From positions 620,001 through 684,000 of the forward strand of contig JAFZOK010000013.1 of the NCBI GenBank assembly GCA_017550655.1: a stretch of DNA of 64,000 nucleotides, in the 5' to 3' direction. Positions 1 to 8,127 of this stretch are shown here, one piece after another. The notes under the pieces were generated by a model. The model worked only from the letters and a program-made list of their open reading frames with translations. It was not told where the DNA came from and searched no databases. Every line of letters begins with the position of its first letter. Within the stretch, counting starts at the first letter, position 1. The DNA comes from Bacteroidales bacterium. GTDB taxonomy: Bacteria; Bacteroidota; Bacteroidia; Bacteroidales; UBA932. Both the position numbers and the translations under genes were made by a program.

Positions 1-3000
1 ATAATGTCTTCCTGGATATCCACCCACTTGCCGTCCTTACCCCTTACCTGGAAGGTTACATCCCTGTCCGCTCCGATCTTCTTGCCGAGATATAGATCAT
101 CTCCGGCGTTTCCTGTTGCTCCCTTCCACGGCTGTATGTCCTTTTCAGGAACTCCAAGTTTCTTGGCCAGTTTCTTTATGGTCATAGGGTCCACCTCGTC
201 ATATATCTTCTGCATCTGGGAATTGTAGTTTGCCCTTAGTAAATCGGACGGACTGTTTCTCAGAAGGTTCTGGGCGTTCTTGTTGCCCTGGAGAGCAAGA
301 GTTGCGCGCCTTACTTCTTCCGGAGTGGCGTTAGGATTGTTCATCACCTTCTTGAAGTCGTCATATATCTTCTGTGCATCTTTACGGGCAACCTTTGAAC
401 ATTCCTCAGCGAACTTGGACTCTTTTGTAAAGATGGCGTCTCCCTTCATCCTGGTCTTGCGGATGGCTTCGTTGGCATTCTTTACAGACGAACTCTTGGT
501 CTTGGTCACTTTCTTTCCGGCTTCCTTTACCTTGTTTGCCAGGTTATTGGTACTAAAGCCCTTGCCTCCAGAAAGCTTTTTGGTGGCGTCCTTGCCTTCC
601 TTTGCCTTGGTAACGTAATCCTTGATCTTTTTGTAGCCTTCCTTGAGTTTTCCCCATCCATCCTTTGCCTTGGCAACAGCTTTGGCTTCCACCTGCTGTC
701 CAATCTGGGTGCCTCGCGCCCACTTCAAGGCCTTGCCGCCTACATAGAAGACTCCTTCCCAGAAGAACACTTCCACACTGGCAACCACAAAGCCCTTGAA
801 AGCACTGTCTCCCCCCTTGTCCACATATTCTTTCATCTTCACGACTCCGCTGTACGGCATAAGCACAAGTTCAGAGGCTCCCGCAGTAAAGTAGGCCAGG
901 GCGATTCTCAGGCCGATAACTGGAATGGATTTCTCCATAGAGGCAAACGTTGCCACAAAGGCGTTGAAGTTTTCGTCCGCCTCCGTCCACTCAGGAGTCC
1001 AGGCTGCATCATTCACAAAGTAATATCCGATCTGGCCAGAACAGTACTTGTCAAAGACGTTCTTTATCTTCTTGTAATCAGGCTCATAGATGCCGAATCG
1101 GCTGTCGTATCCTTCAATCAGCGCATGTACTTTGTAATAGAACGGCATCAGGTACGAGAACCTCGGGTCAAAGCCTATCTTGGAGCGGATGTCTATGAGC
1201 TGGTTGAGCTTTTTCTCGTCATCCTTGAGAGCCAGGTTATATTCCCTGTTGTCCGCTATATCGCGGAACGGCTGGGATATGATCATTACATTGGCGGTGT
1301 CTTCATATTCCTTTCCGTTGTATGTTACCTTGAGGGTAACCTTTGCCTTTGCCCTGTTAGGCGGAAGAAGTCCTCCGCCTCCGGAATGTATCAGACCGAT
1401 AACGGTATTGTCTGAACGCACTTCCTTGCACACGAACTTGAAGTTCATCAGAGCACAAGGATTTGGAACGTCATTCCCGTATTTGTCTTTGAAAAGCACG
1501 TTTCCTTCAGGCATGTCTTCAAAGGTGAAAACGGGTTCTGCATCAGGCAGAACGCTTCTTATATCACCAGTCTTTTTATCCTCCGCGATGAGTTTGAATG
1601 TTATCTTGCTCTCTCCCCATTTCTTTCTGGACTTAGGGTTGGTGGCAAGGATTTCATTCTCCAGAGTACTGTCATAATCGACGAGGTAGGCCTTCAGGGC
1701 CCGGATGTCCATATGGACTCCAAGGTTCATCCTGTAAATGTCGAACTTGCTTTCCAACGGCTCCTTTCTTCCTTCCAGACTCACAGACACTCTACAGGTG
1801 TAACGCTCAGCGTCTCCGGCTATGGCGTTCTCCTTTTCCTTTTCCGTGATCTTTCCGCATTCCGTAACGTTTATCCGGAATTTAACAGGAATCTTCTCGT
1901 CCTGTATAGTTTCCGCGCTGAAGAATGATGCTCCGGCCTTGTCCAGAGATATATTTACTCCCGTAACTTCCGTATTGCAGTTGTTGATTCCAAACTCCAT
2001 GAACAGGGTCTTTCCTCCTCCGGCTTCAAATGTAAGCGCCTCTCCAATCACGATTTCCGGAGCAGATACCACCTTGAATACTACGTGGTTAATGAGTGTT
2101 CCGGCATGCCCGTTGAAGACAAATCTCACTTTGGCCTTTCCTTCCTGTCCCTCCGGAGGAGCCTGTTTTGCAACAATGCCGCAGCACATATATTTGCCCC
2201 TCATCCTGGTTTCGCTGATTGAGCAGTTTTCTTCTTCAAAGATTGAAATCTGGCTTGTGAGGTCGGGCCTGTTTATCTTTTCTCCGTAAACATTTATTTC
2301 CTCGATTCTGGCCCCGATTACCTGAGGCGGGTCTCCAACAGAAAGAGTATCTCCAAAGTCTTTATAGAGAAGCATCCGGTAGCGGCTGTGCTTTTTCTCG
2401 TCTTCCTCTTCCTTCTTTTCTTCTTTCCTGGATTCTTTCTTAGTCTTGCCAGTCTTTGGTTTCTTCTTTTTGCCGATAAGAGCCGCTCCGCCTGCTACGG
2501 CAATTCCTCCACCTACGATATAGATCCAAGGTATTTCGGTTCCTTCTTCCTCTTCTCCTTCCTTATCTGTGGCCTCGGTGGTCTTTTCCATCAGCTGCCC
2601 GGGTCCGCGGTACACATAATGGTATATCTGGCGTACGGCAATCTCGTGGGCAGTTCCGGGCTGAACCATTCTGGCGCTAACCATAATGATCATCTTGGTG
2701 TCTTTCCCTGGATTTATGTTCTCGGAAGGAAAGTGATCCCTGATTCTGAATACATGGCCGTCTCCGATGAAATAAGCGCTGGCATAGGAGGATGAAATGG
2801 ATGCGCCCAACTGGTAGAGGGCTTTCATTGCCTTCAAGGCCTGGTCAGACAGTCCGGAATCAAAATGCCTTTCGTAAGTGAAAGTAATATTGTCCTCGTC
2901 TCCAAAGCGTATCTTGGAAGGGGGATCCTGCCAGGTCATAGTGACTCCGCCTTCGCTTGTCTGAGCCCAGTTCTTCCTGATGTTCCAAAGCCTTTTTGTG

Positions 3001-3173
3001 CTCTTGCCGCTTCCGTTATGGGAGATACCGGCATCGTTTTCCTGAATCTCGGATTTTACCAGCACCCAGTAGCCTTCTTCTGCAAGGGCGGAGGAAACTG
3101 TCGCGATAAAGATGAAAAGAAACAAAAACAGCCTAGCCCGCCAATATCGCTGAGACTTAAAATGATGGTTCAT
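1..3173 (-). CDS. Large modular secreted protein of unknown function (C-terminus beyond window)
   Basis: An open frame of 1057 codons runs from an ATG at 3173 to the left edge with no stop, so the protein is longer than 1057 residues. Residues 1-32 form a signal peptide (hydrophobic LFLFLFIFIATVSSALA, then EEGYW). Residues 33-200 look like a beta-rich domain with a W-x-DPPS motif near 80. Residues 213-233 form a glycine-rich membrane-like helix (PWIYIVGGGIAVAGG), followed by a Lys/Glu-rich stretch. Residues 270-620 look like several Ig-like segments; 700-830 hold hydrophobic helices; 850-990 are Lys-rich and helical. A compact module begins near 995 (KKLAKKLGVPEKDIQPWKG) with IGADRDVTFQV shortly after. 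I cannot assign a function. The modular build with a distinct C-terminal domain recalls large secreted or polymorphic-toxin-like proteins, but that is inference. It is the last visible gene of an operon, 11 bp after the zinc-ribbon gene. Confidence 0.85.
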   Translation of the reverse strand, partial: MNHHFKSQRYWRARLFLFLFIFIATVSSALAEEGYWVLVKSEIQENDAGISHNGSGKSTKRLWNIRKNWAQTSEGGVTMTWQDPPSKIRFGDEDNITFTYERHFDSGLSDQALKAMKALYQLGASISSSYASAYFIGDGHVFRIRDHFPSENINPGKDTKMIIMVSARMVQPGTAHEIAVRQIYHYVYRGPGQLMEKTTEATDKEGEEEEGTEIPWIYIVGGGIAVAGGAALIGKKKKPKTGKTKKESRKEEKKEEEDEKKHSRYRMLLYKDFGDTLSVGDPPQVIGARIEEINVYGEKINRPDLTSQISIFEEENCSISETRMRGKYMCCGIVAKQAPPEGQEGKAKVRFVFNGHAGTLINHVVFKVVSAPEIVIGEALTFEAGGGKTLFMEFGINNCNTEVTGVNISLDKAGASFFSAETIQDEKIPVKFRINVTECGKITEKEKENAIAGDAERYTCRVSVSLEGRKEPLESKFDIYRMNLGVHMDIRALKAYLVDYDSTLENEILATNPKSRKKWGESKITFKLIAEDKKTGDIRSVLPDAEPVFTFEDMPEGNVLFKDKYGNDVPNPCALMNFKFVCKEVRSDNTVIGLIHSGGGGLLPPNRAKAKVTLKVTYNGKEYEDTANVMIISQPFRDIADNREYNLALKDDEKKLNQLIDIRSKIGFDPRFSYLMPFYYKVHALIEGYDSRFGIYEPDYKKIKNVFDKYCSGQIGYYFVNDAAWTPEWTEADENFNAFVATFASMEKSIPVIGLRIALAYFTAGASELVLMPYSGVVKMKEYVDKGGDSAFKGFVVASVEVFFWEGVFYVGGKALKWARGTQIGQQVEAKAVAKAKDGWGKLKEGYKKIKDYVTKAKEGKDATKKLSGGKGFSTNNLANKVKEAGKKVTKTKSSSVKNANEAIRKTRMKGDAIFTKESKFAEECSKVARKDAQKIYDDFKKVMNNPNATPEEVRRATLALQGNKNAQNLLRNSPSDLLRANYNSQMQKIYDEVDPMTIKKLAKKLGVPEKDIQPWKGATGNAGDDLYLGKKIGADRDVTFQVRGKDGKWVDIQEDI

Positions 3174-3184
3174 TGTAACCTGTT

Positions 3185-3952
3185 TTATTTCTTTACTTTA
3201 GGGCAACGGGACTTGATGTAGTTGTACACAAAGTCAAAGTCTTTCTTAGGCACGTAGATCTGGTTGTGCTCAAAAGGCTCGTGGACCTTGATGCATTTGA
3301 GCCATCTGAGAGGCTTGATCCGGCGTACAACCTTGAAGGTGGAGGTTGAAACCTGCTTGGTGGTAGACAGGATTCCGACACCGGTAGTGGTAAGATTTCC
3401 CGTTGACGCACCGGCCATGGCAGTTATCCAACCCAGAATCTGGGCTTTCTTGAATTGCTTTGGCACTTGGATATGGCGGATCTGGTCTTCATCCATTTCA
3501 AACAGAACGCAGTAACTGCCTCCATAAATAAAAGTGAGAACAATCAGGCTGATAATTGTGAGGCCTGCCATAATAGCCATGGCTATCAACAGAGCCTCTC
3601 CCATTCCTGTCAATTGATCCCAGTCTCCGTGTATGATAGCCGGTATTACTCCGAATATCAGCATCATACCCGCCAGAATAAAGAAGAAGATCTTAAGTAC
3701 GGTAAACAGGATCACTGGATTTGTAAGCATATTGAGCTTGTAAACCCAGCGGTAAACGCCGTCGTTGCAGAGTTTGATTTCGGCTCCCTGGTAGTTCTTG
3801 TCTGCGGTTTCTTCTTCGTGTTTTTCTTCCGCACAGCGTTCCTTCTCTACGGGGATGTTTTCTTTTGCGGATTCTTCCACCGGATTTCCGCAACTGGTGC
3901 AGAACTTAGCGTCATCCGGCAACTGTGTTCCGCAGTTTGTGCAAAATTTCAT
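3185..3952 (-). CDS. Zinc-ribbon membrane protein
   Basis: A 255-residue protein. It opens with a zinc ribbon (C4, C7, C18 and C21 in two CxxC knuckles), followed by an acidic linker to about residue 55. Two long hydrophobic segments (about 80-110 and 120-147) anchor it in the inner membrane. A soluble tail (about 150-255) contains a glycine/threonine-rich stretch and ends in a basic region. Double-zinc-ribbon membrane proteins of this kind are common beside uncharacterised secreted proteins, but no biochemical role is known to me. The stop lies 11 bp before the start of the large secreted protein and the start is 24 bp after a small membrane gene, so the three are probably co-transcribed. 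It may act as a membrane partner or assembly factor for the secreted protein; that is inference from position only. Confidence 0.85.
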   Translation of the reverse strand: MKFCTNCGTQLPDDAKFCTSCGNPVEESAKENIPVEKERCAEEKHEEETADKNYQGAEIKLCNDGVYRWVYKLNMLTNPVILFTVLKIFFFILAGMMLIFGVIPAIIHGDWDQLTGMGEALLIAMAIMAGLTIISLIVLTFIYGGSYCVLFEMDEDQIRHIQVPKQFKKAQILGWITAMAGASTGNLTTTGVGILSTTKQVSTSTFKVVRRIKPLRWLKCIKVHEPFEHNQIYVPKKDFDFVYNYIKSRCPKVKK

Positions 3953-3976
3953 AGGACTATGTTTTTAATGATTATT

Positions 3977-4183
3977 CTAGGAAAGGTCTATCCCGCAGCT
4001 GCGCAGGCCGAGCAATACAAAAATCAGCAAGGCGGCGGAAAGGACGAGGGTAATGACCATTAGAAGCCAGTTCTTTCTGTTTTTCCTCTGTGATAAAAGT
4101 CTGGCAATTAAGATTAAGGACAAAACCAAGATTGCTACGACAATCCAGTTCAGAGTCTGGCTGAGTGCAAGAATCGTGTTCAT
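3977..4183 (-). CDS. Small two-helix membrane protein
   Basis: A 68-residue protein starting at the ATG at 4183; a longer in-frame extension to 4315 has no protein-like signal and I left it out. It consists of a hydrophobic helix (residues 9-28), a short basic loop (SQRKNRKN) and a second hydrophobic helix (about 38-58) ending in LRSCGIDLS. This is an inner-membrane hairpin topology. It sits 24 bp upstream of the zinc-ribbon membrane gene on the same strand and is probably the first gene of that operon. No family was recognised. It could be a small accessory subunit, or an unrelated short membrane peptide. Confidence 0.6.
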   Translation of the reverse strand: MNTILALSQTLNWIVVAILVLSLILIARLLSQRKNRKNWLLMVITLVLSAALLIFVLLGLRSCGIDLS

Positions 4184-4259
4184 GGCAGGCAGGGAATTGG
4201 TGATTATCGCCACCAAGTTACAAAAAATCCTATTCCTAATAGGTATATTTGCATTCGAT

Positions 4260-4355
4260 AAATCGGAGTTTACAGAGTACGAACCGTACAGGATAGGTGG
4301 AGGCAATACCATCACTACCGATGCCGATAAATTCTGGGCGGCACCAAAAGAATAG
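4260..4355 (+). pseudogene. Possible 3' remnant of a plus-strand gene
   Basis: A plus-strand frame ending with TAG at 4355 translates as EYEPYRIGGGNTITTDADK and a few more residues. This looks like real protein sequence and stops directly before a strong terminator hairpin. No start codon with plausible coding sequence precedes it: upstream the frame runs antisense to the small membrane gene. It may be the tail of a gene lost when the left operon was inserted or rearranged, or chance. A TATATTTG box at 4244-4251 lies just upstream but no ATG follows in this frame until about 4320. Confidence 0.25.
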
Positions 4356-4396
4356 GTACAAGAAAAGGACTGCGGTTAGCAGTCCTTTTTGTACCC
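4356..4396. terminator. Bidirectional hairpin terminator with extended stem
   Basis: An inverted repeat centred on GGTTA has arms AAAAGGACTGC and GCAGTCCTTTTT, and the outer bases ggtacaa/ttgtacc extend the stem. A- and T-runs on both sides let it stop transcripts from either strand. It separates the left operon from the redox cassette, whose last gene ends at 4458 on the minus strand. The right arm runs directly into the tRNA-like string at 4391-4404. Confidence 0.7.
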
Positions 4397-4404
4397 GGAG
4401 CCGG
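4391..4404. repeat. 14-bp copy of the tRNA-Leu 3' end (possible attachment-site remnant)
   Basis: The string gtacccggagccgg is identical to 10081-10094, the 3' end of tRNA-Leu(CAA). Site-specific integration into tRNA genes commonly leaves such short copies of the tRNA end. The match is short and partly shared with the terminator stem, so it could be chance or a decayed tRNA gene. A further ctttttgtaccc occurs at 9101-9112. Confidence 0.3.
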
Positions 4405-4457
4405 AGCGTTGTAATCGTTGATAACGCGTGGCCCTAGTGCTATCAAAACAACTGGAA

Positions 4458-5489
4458 CTATTTGTCTATGCTTATCAGCTTGTATTTCCGAGTACCTAGC
4501 CCGATAGCTTCAGCGTGCTCGATGGTGTGGACACCGTGCTGCTGGTCGATGCGGCTCAGAAGGTCTGTAGGATCGTTTGTGGCTGTCACTTTCTGCTGAT
4601 TGATAATGTCAATACAGGCTTGGTCAAGAGCCACCGGGTCAGTAGAGGCCAGAATTCCGTAGTCTTCCAGTTTAACGGGTTCAGGATGATCAACGCAGTC
4701 GCAGTCGATGGACATATTGTTCATTACGTTAATGTATATGATACCCTGTTTCTTGTTGAAGTAATCCACCACTGCCTGTGCAGCGGCAGCCATGCTCTCG
4801 AGGAATCCATCCTGGTCACCGATGTATTCAGGTGTCCATAGCTTATCCATATCCAATTTCTCCATTTTTCCTGCAGAATGAATGTAGGCCTTGCCGTTCT
4901 GGCTTCCGCAGCCGATGGAGAGGTTCTTCAACGCTCCGCCGTAGCCACCCATCGGATGACCCTTGAAGTGGTTCAGGGCAATCATAAAGTCATAATTGGC
5001 CATGTGCCCTCCTACGATATCATATTTGATGTGTGTGCGGTCCTTCACCGGGATGCGGATTTCGTCATATTCATCCATAATGTCCACTGGGAAAAGATCC
5101 GTGAAACCGTGGCGCCGGATGACCTCCCAGTGGTTGGCTGAGGTGTTGCGGTCATCCTTCAAATCATCCGGTCCGCTGCTGTAGGCTGTGTTGCATTCGA
5201 CTAGGGTGCCTTCCACCTCGAAGAAAAGATCCTTCACAAGTTCTGGTTTAAGGTAGTTCGGGTTGCTGCCTTCGCCGGTGGACATCTTGATTGCCACGCG
5301 GCCCGTTGCCTTCACTCCCAGAGCCTTGTAGATATTCACCAATGCCTCAGGCGAAATCTCTTTGGTCAGATATACCGTGGAGATGCCGTTGTTCTCCACT
5401 GAGCCAGTCTGCCTGGCATCATTCTTTTGTGTGCAACCCGTCAGCATTGCAGCTGCAGCTGCTGTCAATATCATCATTTTCTTAATCAT
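4458..5489 (-). CDS. DUF362-family lipoprotein
   Basis: A 343-residue protein. I chose the ATG at 5489 rather than an in-frame GTG at 5510, because it places a normal lipoprotein signal (MIKKMMILTAAAAAMLTGC, lipid-modified Cys19) at the N-terminus and leaves a 17-bp gap to the upstream gene. The mature part matches the DUF362 family, with conserved segments HFKGHPMGGYGGALKNLS and CDCVDHPE and a C-terminal region containing STDPVALDQACID. Family members often carry or partner iron-sulfur clusters and are found with redox enzymes; the enzymatic role is not established. Here it is the last gene of a four-gene minus-strand cassette with CMD/cupin, aldo-keto reductase and flavodoxin genes, which supports a redox function on the outer face of a membrane. 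Confidence 0.85.
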   Translation of the reverse strand: MIKKMMILTAAAAAMLTGCTQKNDARQTGSVENNGISTVYLTKEISPEALVNIYKALGVKATGRVAIKMSTGEGSNPNYLKPELVKDLFFEVEGTLVECNTAYSSGPDDLKDDRNTSANHWEVIRRHGFTDLFPVDIMDEYDEIRIPVKDRTHIKYDIVGGHMANYDFMIALNHFKGHPMGGYGGALKNLSIGCGSQNGKAYIHSAGKMEKLDMDKLWTPEYIGDQDGFLESMAAAAQAVVDYFNKKQGIIYINVMNNMSIDCDCVDHPEPVKLEDYGILASTDPVALDQACIDIINQQKVTATNDPTDLLSRIDQQHGVHTIEHAEAIGLGTRKYKLISIDK

Positions 5490-5506
5490 ATTATGTTTGT
5501 TTTGTA

Positions 5507-6511
5507 TCACTTCAATTTGTTATACACTTCATCTGTCACGGGCTCAAGCCATTCGTTGCTTGAGTCTTCCTGCACATCCTTGTGATAGGTAAGGTGCTGG
5601 AACCACGAGTCCTTGGCGGCACCATGCCAATGCTTTACACCTTCCGGAATCTCGATGATTGTACCCGGAGCAAGTGAAATGGCCGGCTTTCCCCATTCCT
5701 GGTACCAGCCGCGCCCGCTGACACAGACAAGTACCTGGACAGCCTTGTGATGGATATGCCAGTTGTTGCGGCAGCGAGGTTCGAAAGTGACGTTGAACAT
5801 TCCACCGCCTACATTAGCAAGATAACTATTTCCCGTGAAATATTGTGCATAGGCAGTGTTTGGTTCTCCCTTTGGCCATTTGCCGCGAAGGGTGTAGCCC
5901 TCTTTGTTGAGCCAAGCACAGAGTTCATCGACGAGTTCCTGAGAGTTACCCATATTCACGGCTCCCTGCTTATGGGCAGCCAACTGTGGAGATACGCCTT
6001 CCAGACCGCTTAGGGCAGCTACGGTCACTATCTCGCGGTCGGCATGTGAGAGTTGGCTGCCGGCGAAAATGTCGCCGAAGAGATGAGACTTCAGATAGTA
6101 GTCGTCCTGCGGACAGAATTCATAGTTGAATGCATGACCTGAGAGTTGCGTCTGCACTTCCGTACCCTGTTTCAAAGCCTTATCAGCATCATCCCACACC
6201 GAAGGGCGTGTCCAGGGTTTGCCTTCCTGCCAATTTACCTGTTTGTTTTCCAGCACTTTACTCAATACGCTCAATGCATTTAACGAACGAGGGAATCCTG
6301 TGTAGGCATAGAGTTGCGAGAAAGCCTCTTTCAGCTCGTTGACGGTTACTCCGTTATCCAGAGCTGTACGCACGGCAGGCTCCAGACGCTCCAAATCTCC
6401 CTGTGCCATCAGACAGGCACACGCTGCCAGTCCCTTATGACGTTCAGTCAGCTTCTGGGCATGTATTGTTGCCATAGTCATTACTGCTATTATTGTTGCT
6501 ATTATTTTCAT
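5507..6511 (-). CDS. Secreted carboxymuconolactone-decarboxylase/cupin fusion protein
   Basis: A 334-residue protein with a cleavable signal peptide (about residues 1-18, ending IHAQ). It has two carboxymuconolactone decarboxylase (CMD, AhpD-like) modules: one at about 25-110, and one at about 140-215 carrying HADREIVTVAALSGLEG. A C-terminal cupin domain at about 240-325 has metal-ligand candidates H252, H254 and H255 (WHIHHK) and H294/H296 (HWH). CMD-cupin fusions are common in Bacteroidota next to aldo-keto reductases and flavodoxins, but their substrate is not known. The first CMD module retains a CAC pair near residue 31, reminiscent of the redox cysteines of AhpD. The protein is probably periplasmic. 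It lies between the aldo-keto reductase gene (37 bp upstream) and the DUF362 gene. Confidence 0.88.
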   Translation of the reverse strand: MKIIATIIAVMTMATIHAQKLTERHKGLAACACLMAQGDLERLEPAVRTALDNGVTVNELKEAFSQLYAYTGFPRSLNALSVLSKVLENKQVNWQEGKPWTRPSVWDDADKALKQGTEVQTQLSGHAFNYEFCPQDDYYLKSHLFGDIFAGSQLSHADREIVTVAALSGLEGVSPQLAAHKQGAVNMGNSQELVDELCAWLNKEGYTLRGKWPKGEPNTAYAQYFTGNSYLANVGGGMFNVTFEPRCRNNWHIHHKAVQVLVCVSGRGWYQEWGKPAISLAPGTIIEIPEGVKHWHGAAKDSWFQHLTYHKDVQEDSSNEWLEPVTDEVYNKLK

Positions 6512-6548
6512 ACGTTTATTTTAGTATCCAATCTTCTTCTATTTCACT

Positions 6549-7394
6549 TTATCCGTAAGTTTCAATTAGATATTTCACAAACTGGGGGTCGCCGAAATTG
6601 ATGTTACCCGTATCGTATTGGTTCATGGTGGTAATTTGAGCCATCTCTTCAGCCGTCAACGAAAAGTCGAAGATGTCGAAATTCTGAGCCATGCGCTCCT
6701 TATGGCTTGATTTTGGGATAGCTACGATGCCACGCTGGGTGAGCCAACGGAGGGCCACCTGTGCGGCACTCTTACTATACTTAGTACCGATGGCTGCCAA
6801 CAGGTTGCTCTTCACGATGCCCTCGACACCCTGTCCGCCAAGGGGTCCCCATGCCATCATCTTCGTGCCGAACTCAGCATGTATCGGCTCGATACCCGTC
6901 TGCTGGATGAGCGCGTTGCACTGCAGCTGGTTCACCATCGGTTTAATGTCCACATAGTGGGCAAAATCGAAAAAGCGGGCTGCCTGGAAGTTGCTCACGC
7001 CTATGGCCCGCACCTTTCCGGCGCGATAGGCCTTCTCCATTGCACGCCACGTGCCGAACACATCGCCGTAGGCCTGATGGATGAGCATCAGGTCGATGTA
7101 CTCCGTCTGCAACTTGCGCAGGCTCTCGTCGATACTCTTTGCGGCCTTCTCCTCGCCAGCATTCGAAATCCATACCTTCGTTACCAGGAACAGGTTTTCG
7201 CGCCCGATGCCGGTCTTGCGCCAGGCATTGCCCACACCTTCCTCGTTGTAGTAGGCCTGTGCCGTGTCAATCAGACGATAACCCACATTTAACGCGTCCG
7301 TCACGCATCGTTCACACTCTTCAGGACTCACCTGAAACACGCCATAGCCCAACAGTGGCATCACTACGCCATTGCTTAAGCTGAAAGTTTCCAT
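6549..7394 (-). CDS. Aldo-keto reductase
   Basis: A 281-residue cytoplasmic NAD(P)H-dependent aldo-keto reductase of the DkgA/Gr-like type. The ATG at 7394 fits the family N-terminus (METFSLSNGVVMPLLGYG); a TTG 12 bp further upstream is unlikely. The catalytic tetrad is present as D43, Y48 (LIDTAQAYYNE), K73 (VTKVW) and H106 (LIHQAYGD). The nucleotide-binding end contains AIPKSSHKERMAQN. It reduces carbonyl groups to alcohols; the specific substrate cannot be read from sequence. It is the second gene of the minus-strand redox cassette, 12 bp after the flavodoxin stop codon, and is probably under control of the divergent AraC gene at 8128. Confidence 0.92.
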   Translation of the reverse strand: METFSLSNGVVMPLLGYGVFQVSPEECERCVTDALNVGYRLIDTAQAYYNEEGVGNAWRKTGIGRENLFLVTKVWISNAGEEKAAKSIDESLRKLQTEYIDLMLIHQAYGDVFGTWRAMEKAYRAGKVRAIGVSNFQAARFFDFAHYVDIKPMVNQLQCNALIQQTGIEPIHAEFGTKMMAWGPLGGQGVEGIVKSNLLAAIGTKYSKSAAQVALRWLTQRGIVAIPKSSHKERMAQNFDIFDFSLTAEEMAQITTMNQYDTGNINFGDPQFVKYLIETYG

Positions 7395-7406
7395 AACTCT
7401 TCTCAA

Positions 7407-8009
7407 TTAAAAACCTAAACCTTTCAGCCATTTCTCCACTTTACCCTTTTCGCTACGTACCTCGTGACCGTAAATGCTGAAGCCCTTGGTAACGTTGGCT
7501 TTAGGGAAGGATTTCTTTACATCGCTGACGCAAGAGGCGAGACCGCTGCCTTCGTGCGTAGTAAAAGGTATGACGATCTTGCCGTCAAGGTTTATGTCCT
7601 TGAACAGCGTGAACATCACCTGGGGATAGGTGCCCCACCATACTGGGCCGCCGATGAAGACGGTATCGTACTTTGAAAGGTCTGGCGCAGTGCCCTCATA
7701 AGGCGGAAGTTCACCGTTCTTTGCCTCCTCTTTCGCCAGTTTGATAAGAAGATTATAGGCCATCCCGTCATATTTGTGTGTGACGATTTCGAATTGGTCG
7801 GCGCCGATGATTTCCGTGATGTAGTCGGCAACGATTTTCGTGTTGCCCACTTCAATGTTACCCACGCTATAATTATCACCTGCGTGAGAGAAAAAGATAA
7901 CGATAGCTTTACTCATAACGTTATTATTTGGCTGTTTTACATTCTGTCCACTGCAGACCGTGGTCAGAAAACAAACACAGGCTGCCAGAAGGATTGACTT
8001 GATATTCAT
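7407..8009 (-). CDS. Flavodoxin-family protein with export signal
   Basis: I chose the ATG at 8009, giving 200 residues. The N-terminus (MNIKSILLAACVCFLTTVC) is a hydrophobic export or lipoprotein signal. The flavodoxin fold follows, with the FMN phosphate-loop region IVIFFSHAGDNYSVGN, the central FIGGPVWWGTYPQVM and the C-terminal TFTTHEGSGLASC. Flavodoxins of this group bind FMN and carry electrons or reduce small molecules. An internal ATG at 7916 would give a cytoplasmic form without the signal. It is the first gene of the cassette and is transcribed divergently from the AraC regulator, 118 bp apart. Exported flavodoxins with CMD/cupin and AKR neighbours form a recurrent but functionally undefined Bacteroidota module. 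Confidence 0.88.
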   Translation of the reverse strand: MNIKSILLAACVCFLTTVCSGQNVKQPNNNVMSKAIVIFFSHAGDNYSVGNIEVGNTKIVADYITEIIGADQFEIVTHKYDGMAYNLLIKLAKEEAKNGELPPYEGTAPDLSKYDTVFIGGPVWWGTYPQVMFTLFKDINLDGKIVIPFTTHEGSGLASCVSDVKKSFPKANVTKGFSIYGHEVRSEKGKVEKWLKGLGF

Positions 8010-8060
8010 AATAATTCGTTTTGTTTTCAACTGCAAAGATGCAATGATTCTTCGATAATG

Positions 8061-8090
8061 TGTTTTCACAAAAAGCACTAATGTTTTCAC
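8061..8090. promoter_or_regulatory. Direct-repeat operator candidate for the AraC regulator
   Basis: Two identical copies of TGTTTTCAC start at 8061 and 8082, exactly 21 bp apart (two helical turns). They lie in the divergent space between the flavodoxin and araC genes, with the second copy 2 bp from the -33 box of the araC promoter. AraC-family dimers typically bind such direct repeats. The position suggests autoregulation and control of the divergent redox operon; this is inference. Confidence 0.55.
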
Positions 8091-8092
8091 TT

Positions 8093-8123
8093 TTTGCAGA
8101 AATCGGCTTTTTCTGTATTTTTG
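8093..8123 (+). promoter_or_regulatory. Bacteroidota promoter of the araC-family gene
   Basis: TTTG at 8093-8096 and TATTTTTG (TAnnTTTG) at 8116-8123 are separated by 19 bp, the consensus for the Bacteroidota housekeeping sigma factor. Transcription should begin at about 8128, which is the ATG itself, so the message is predicted to be leaderless. Confidence 0.75.
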
Positions 8124-8127
8124 CCAC

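Noticed and set aside
280..3221. Several plus-strand frames opposite the large secreted protein (for example 1125-1415, 1180-1677, 2388-2795)
   Set aside because: They are antisense to a continuous minus-strand frame with a signal peptide and protein-like composition; none shows a family motif or start signal.
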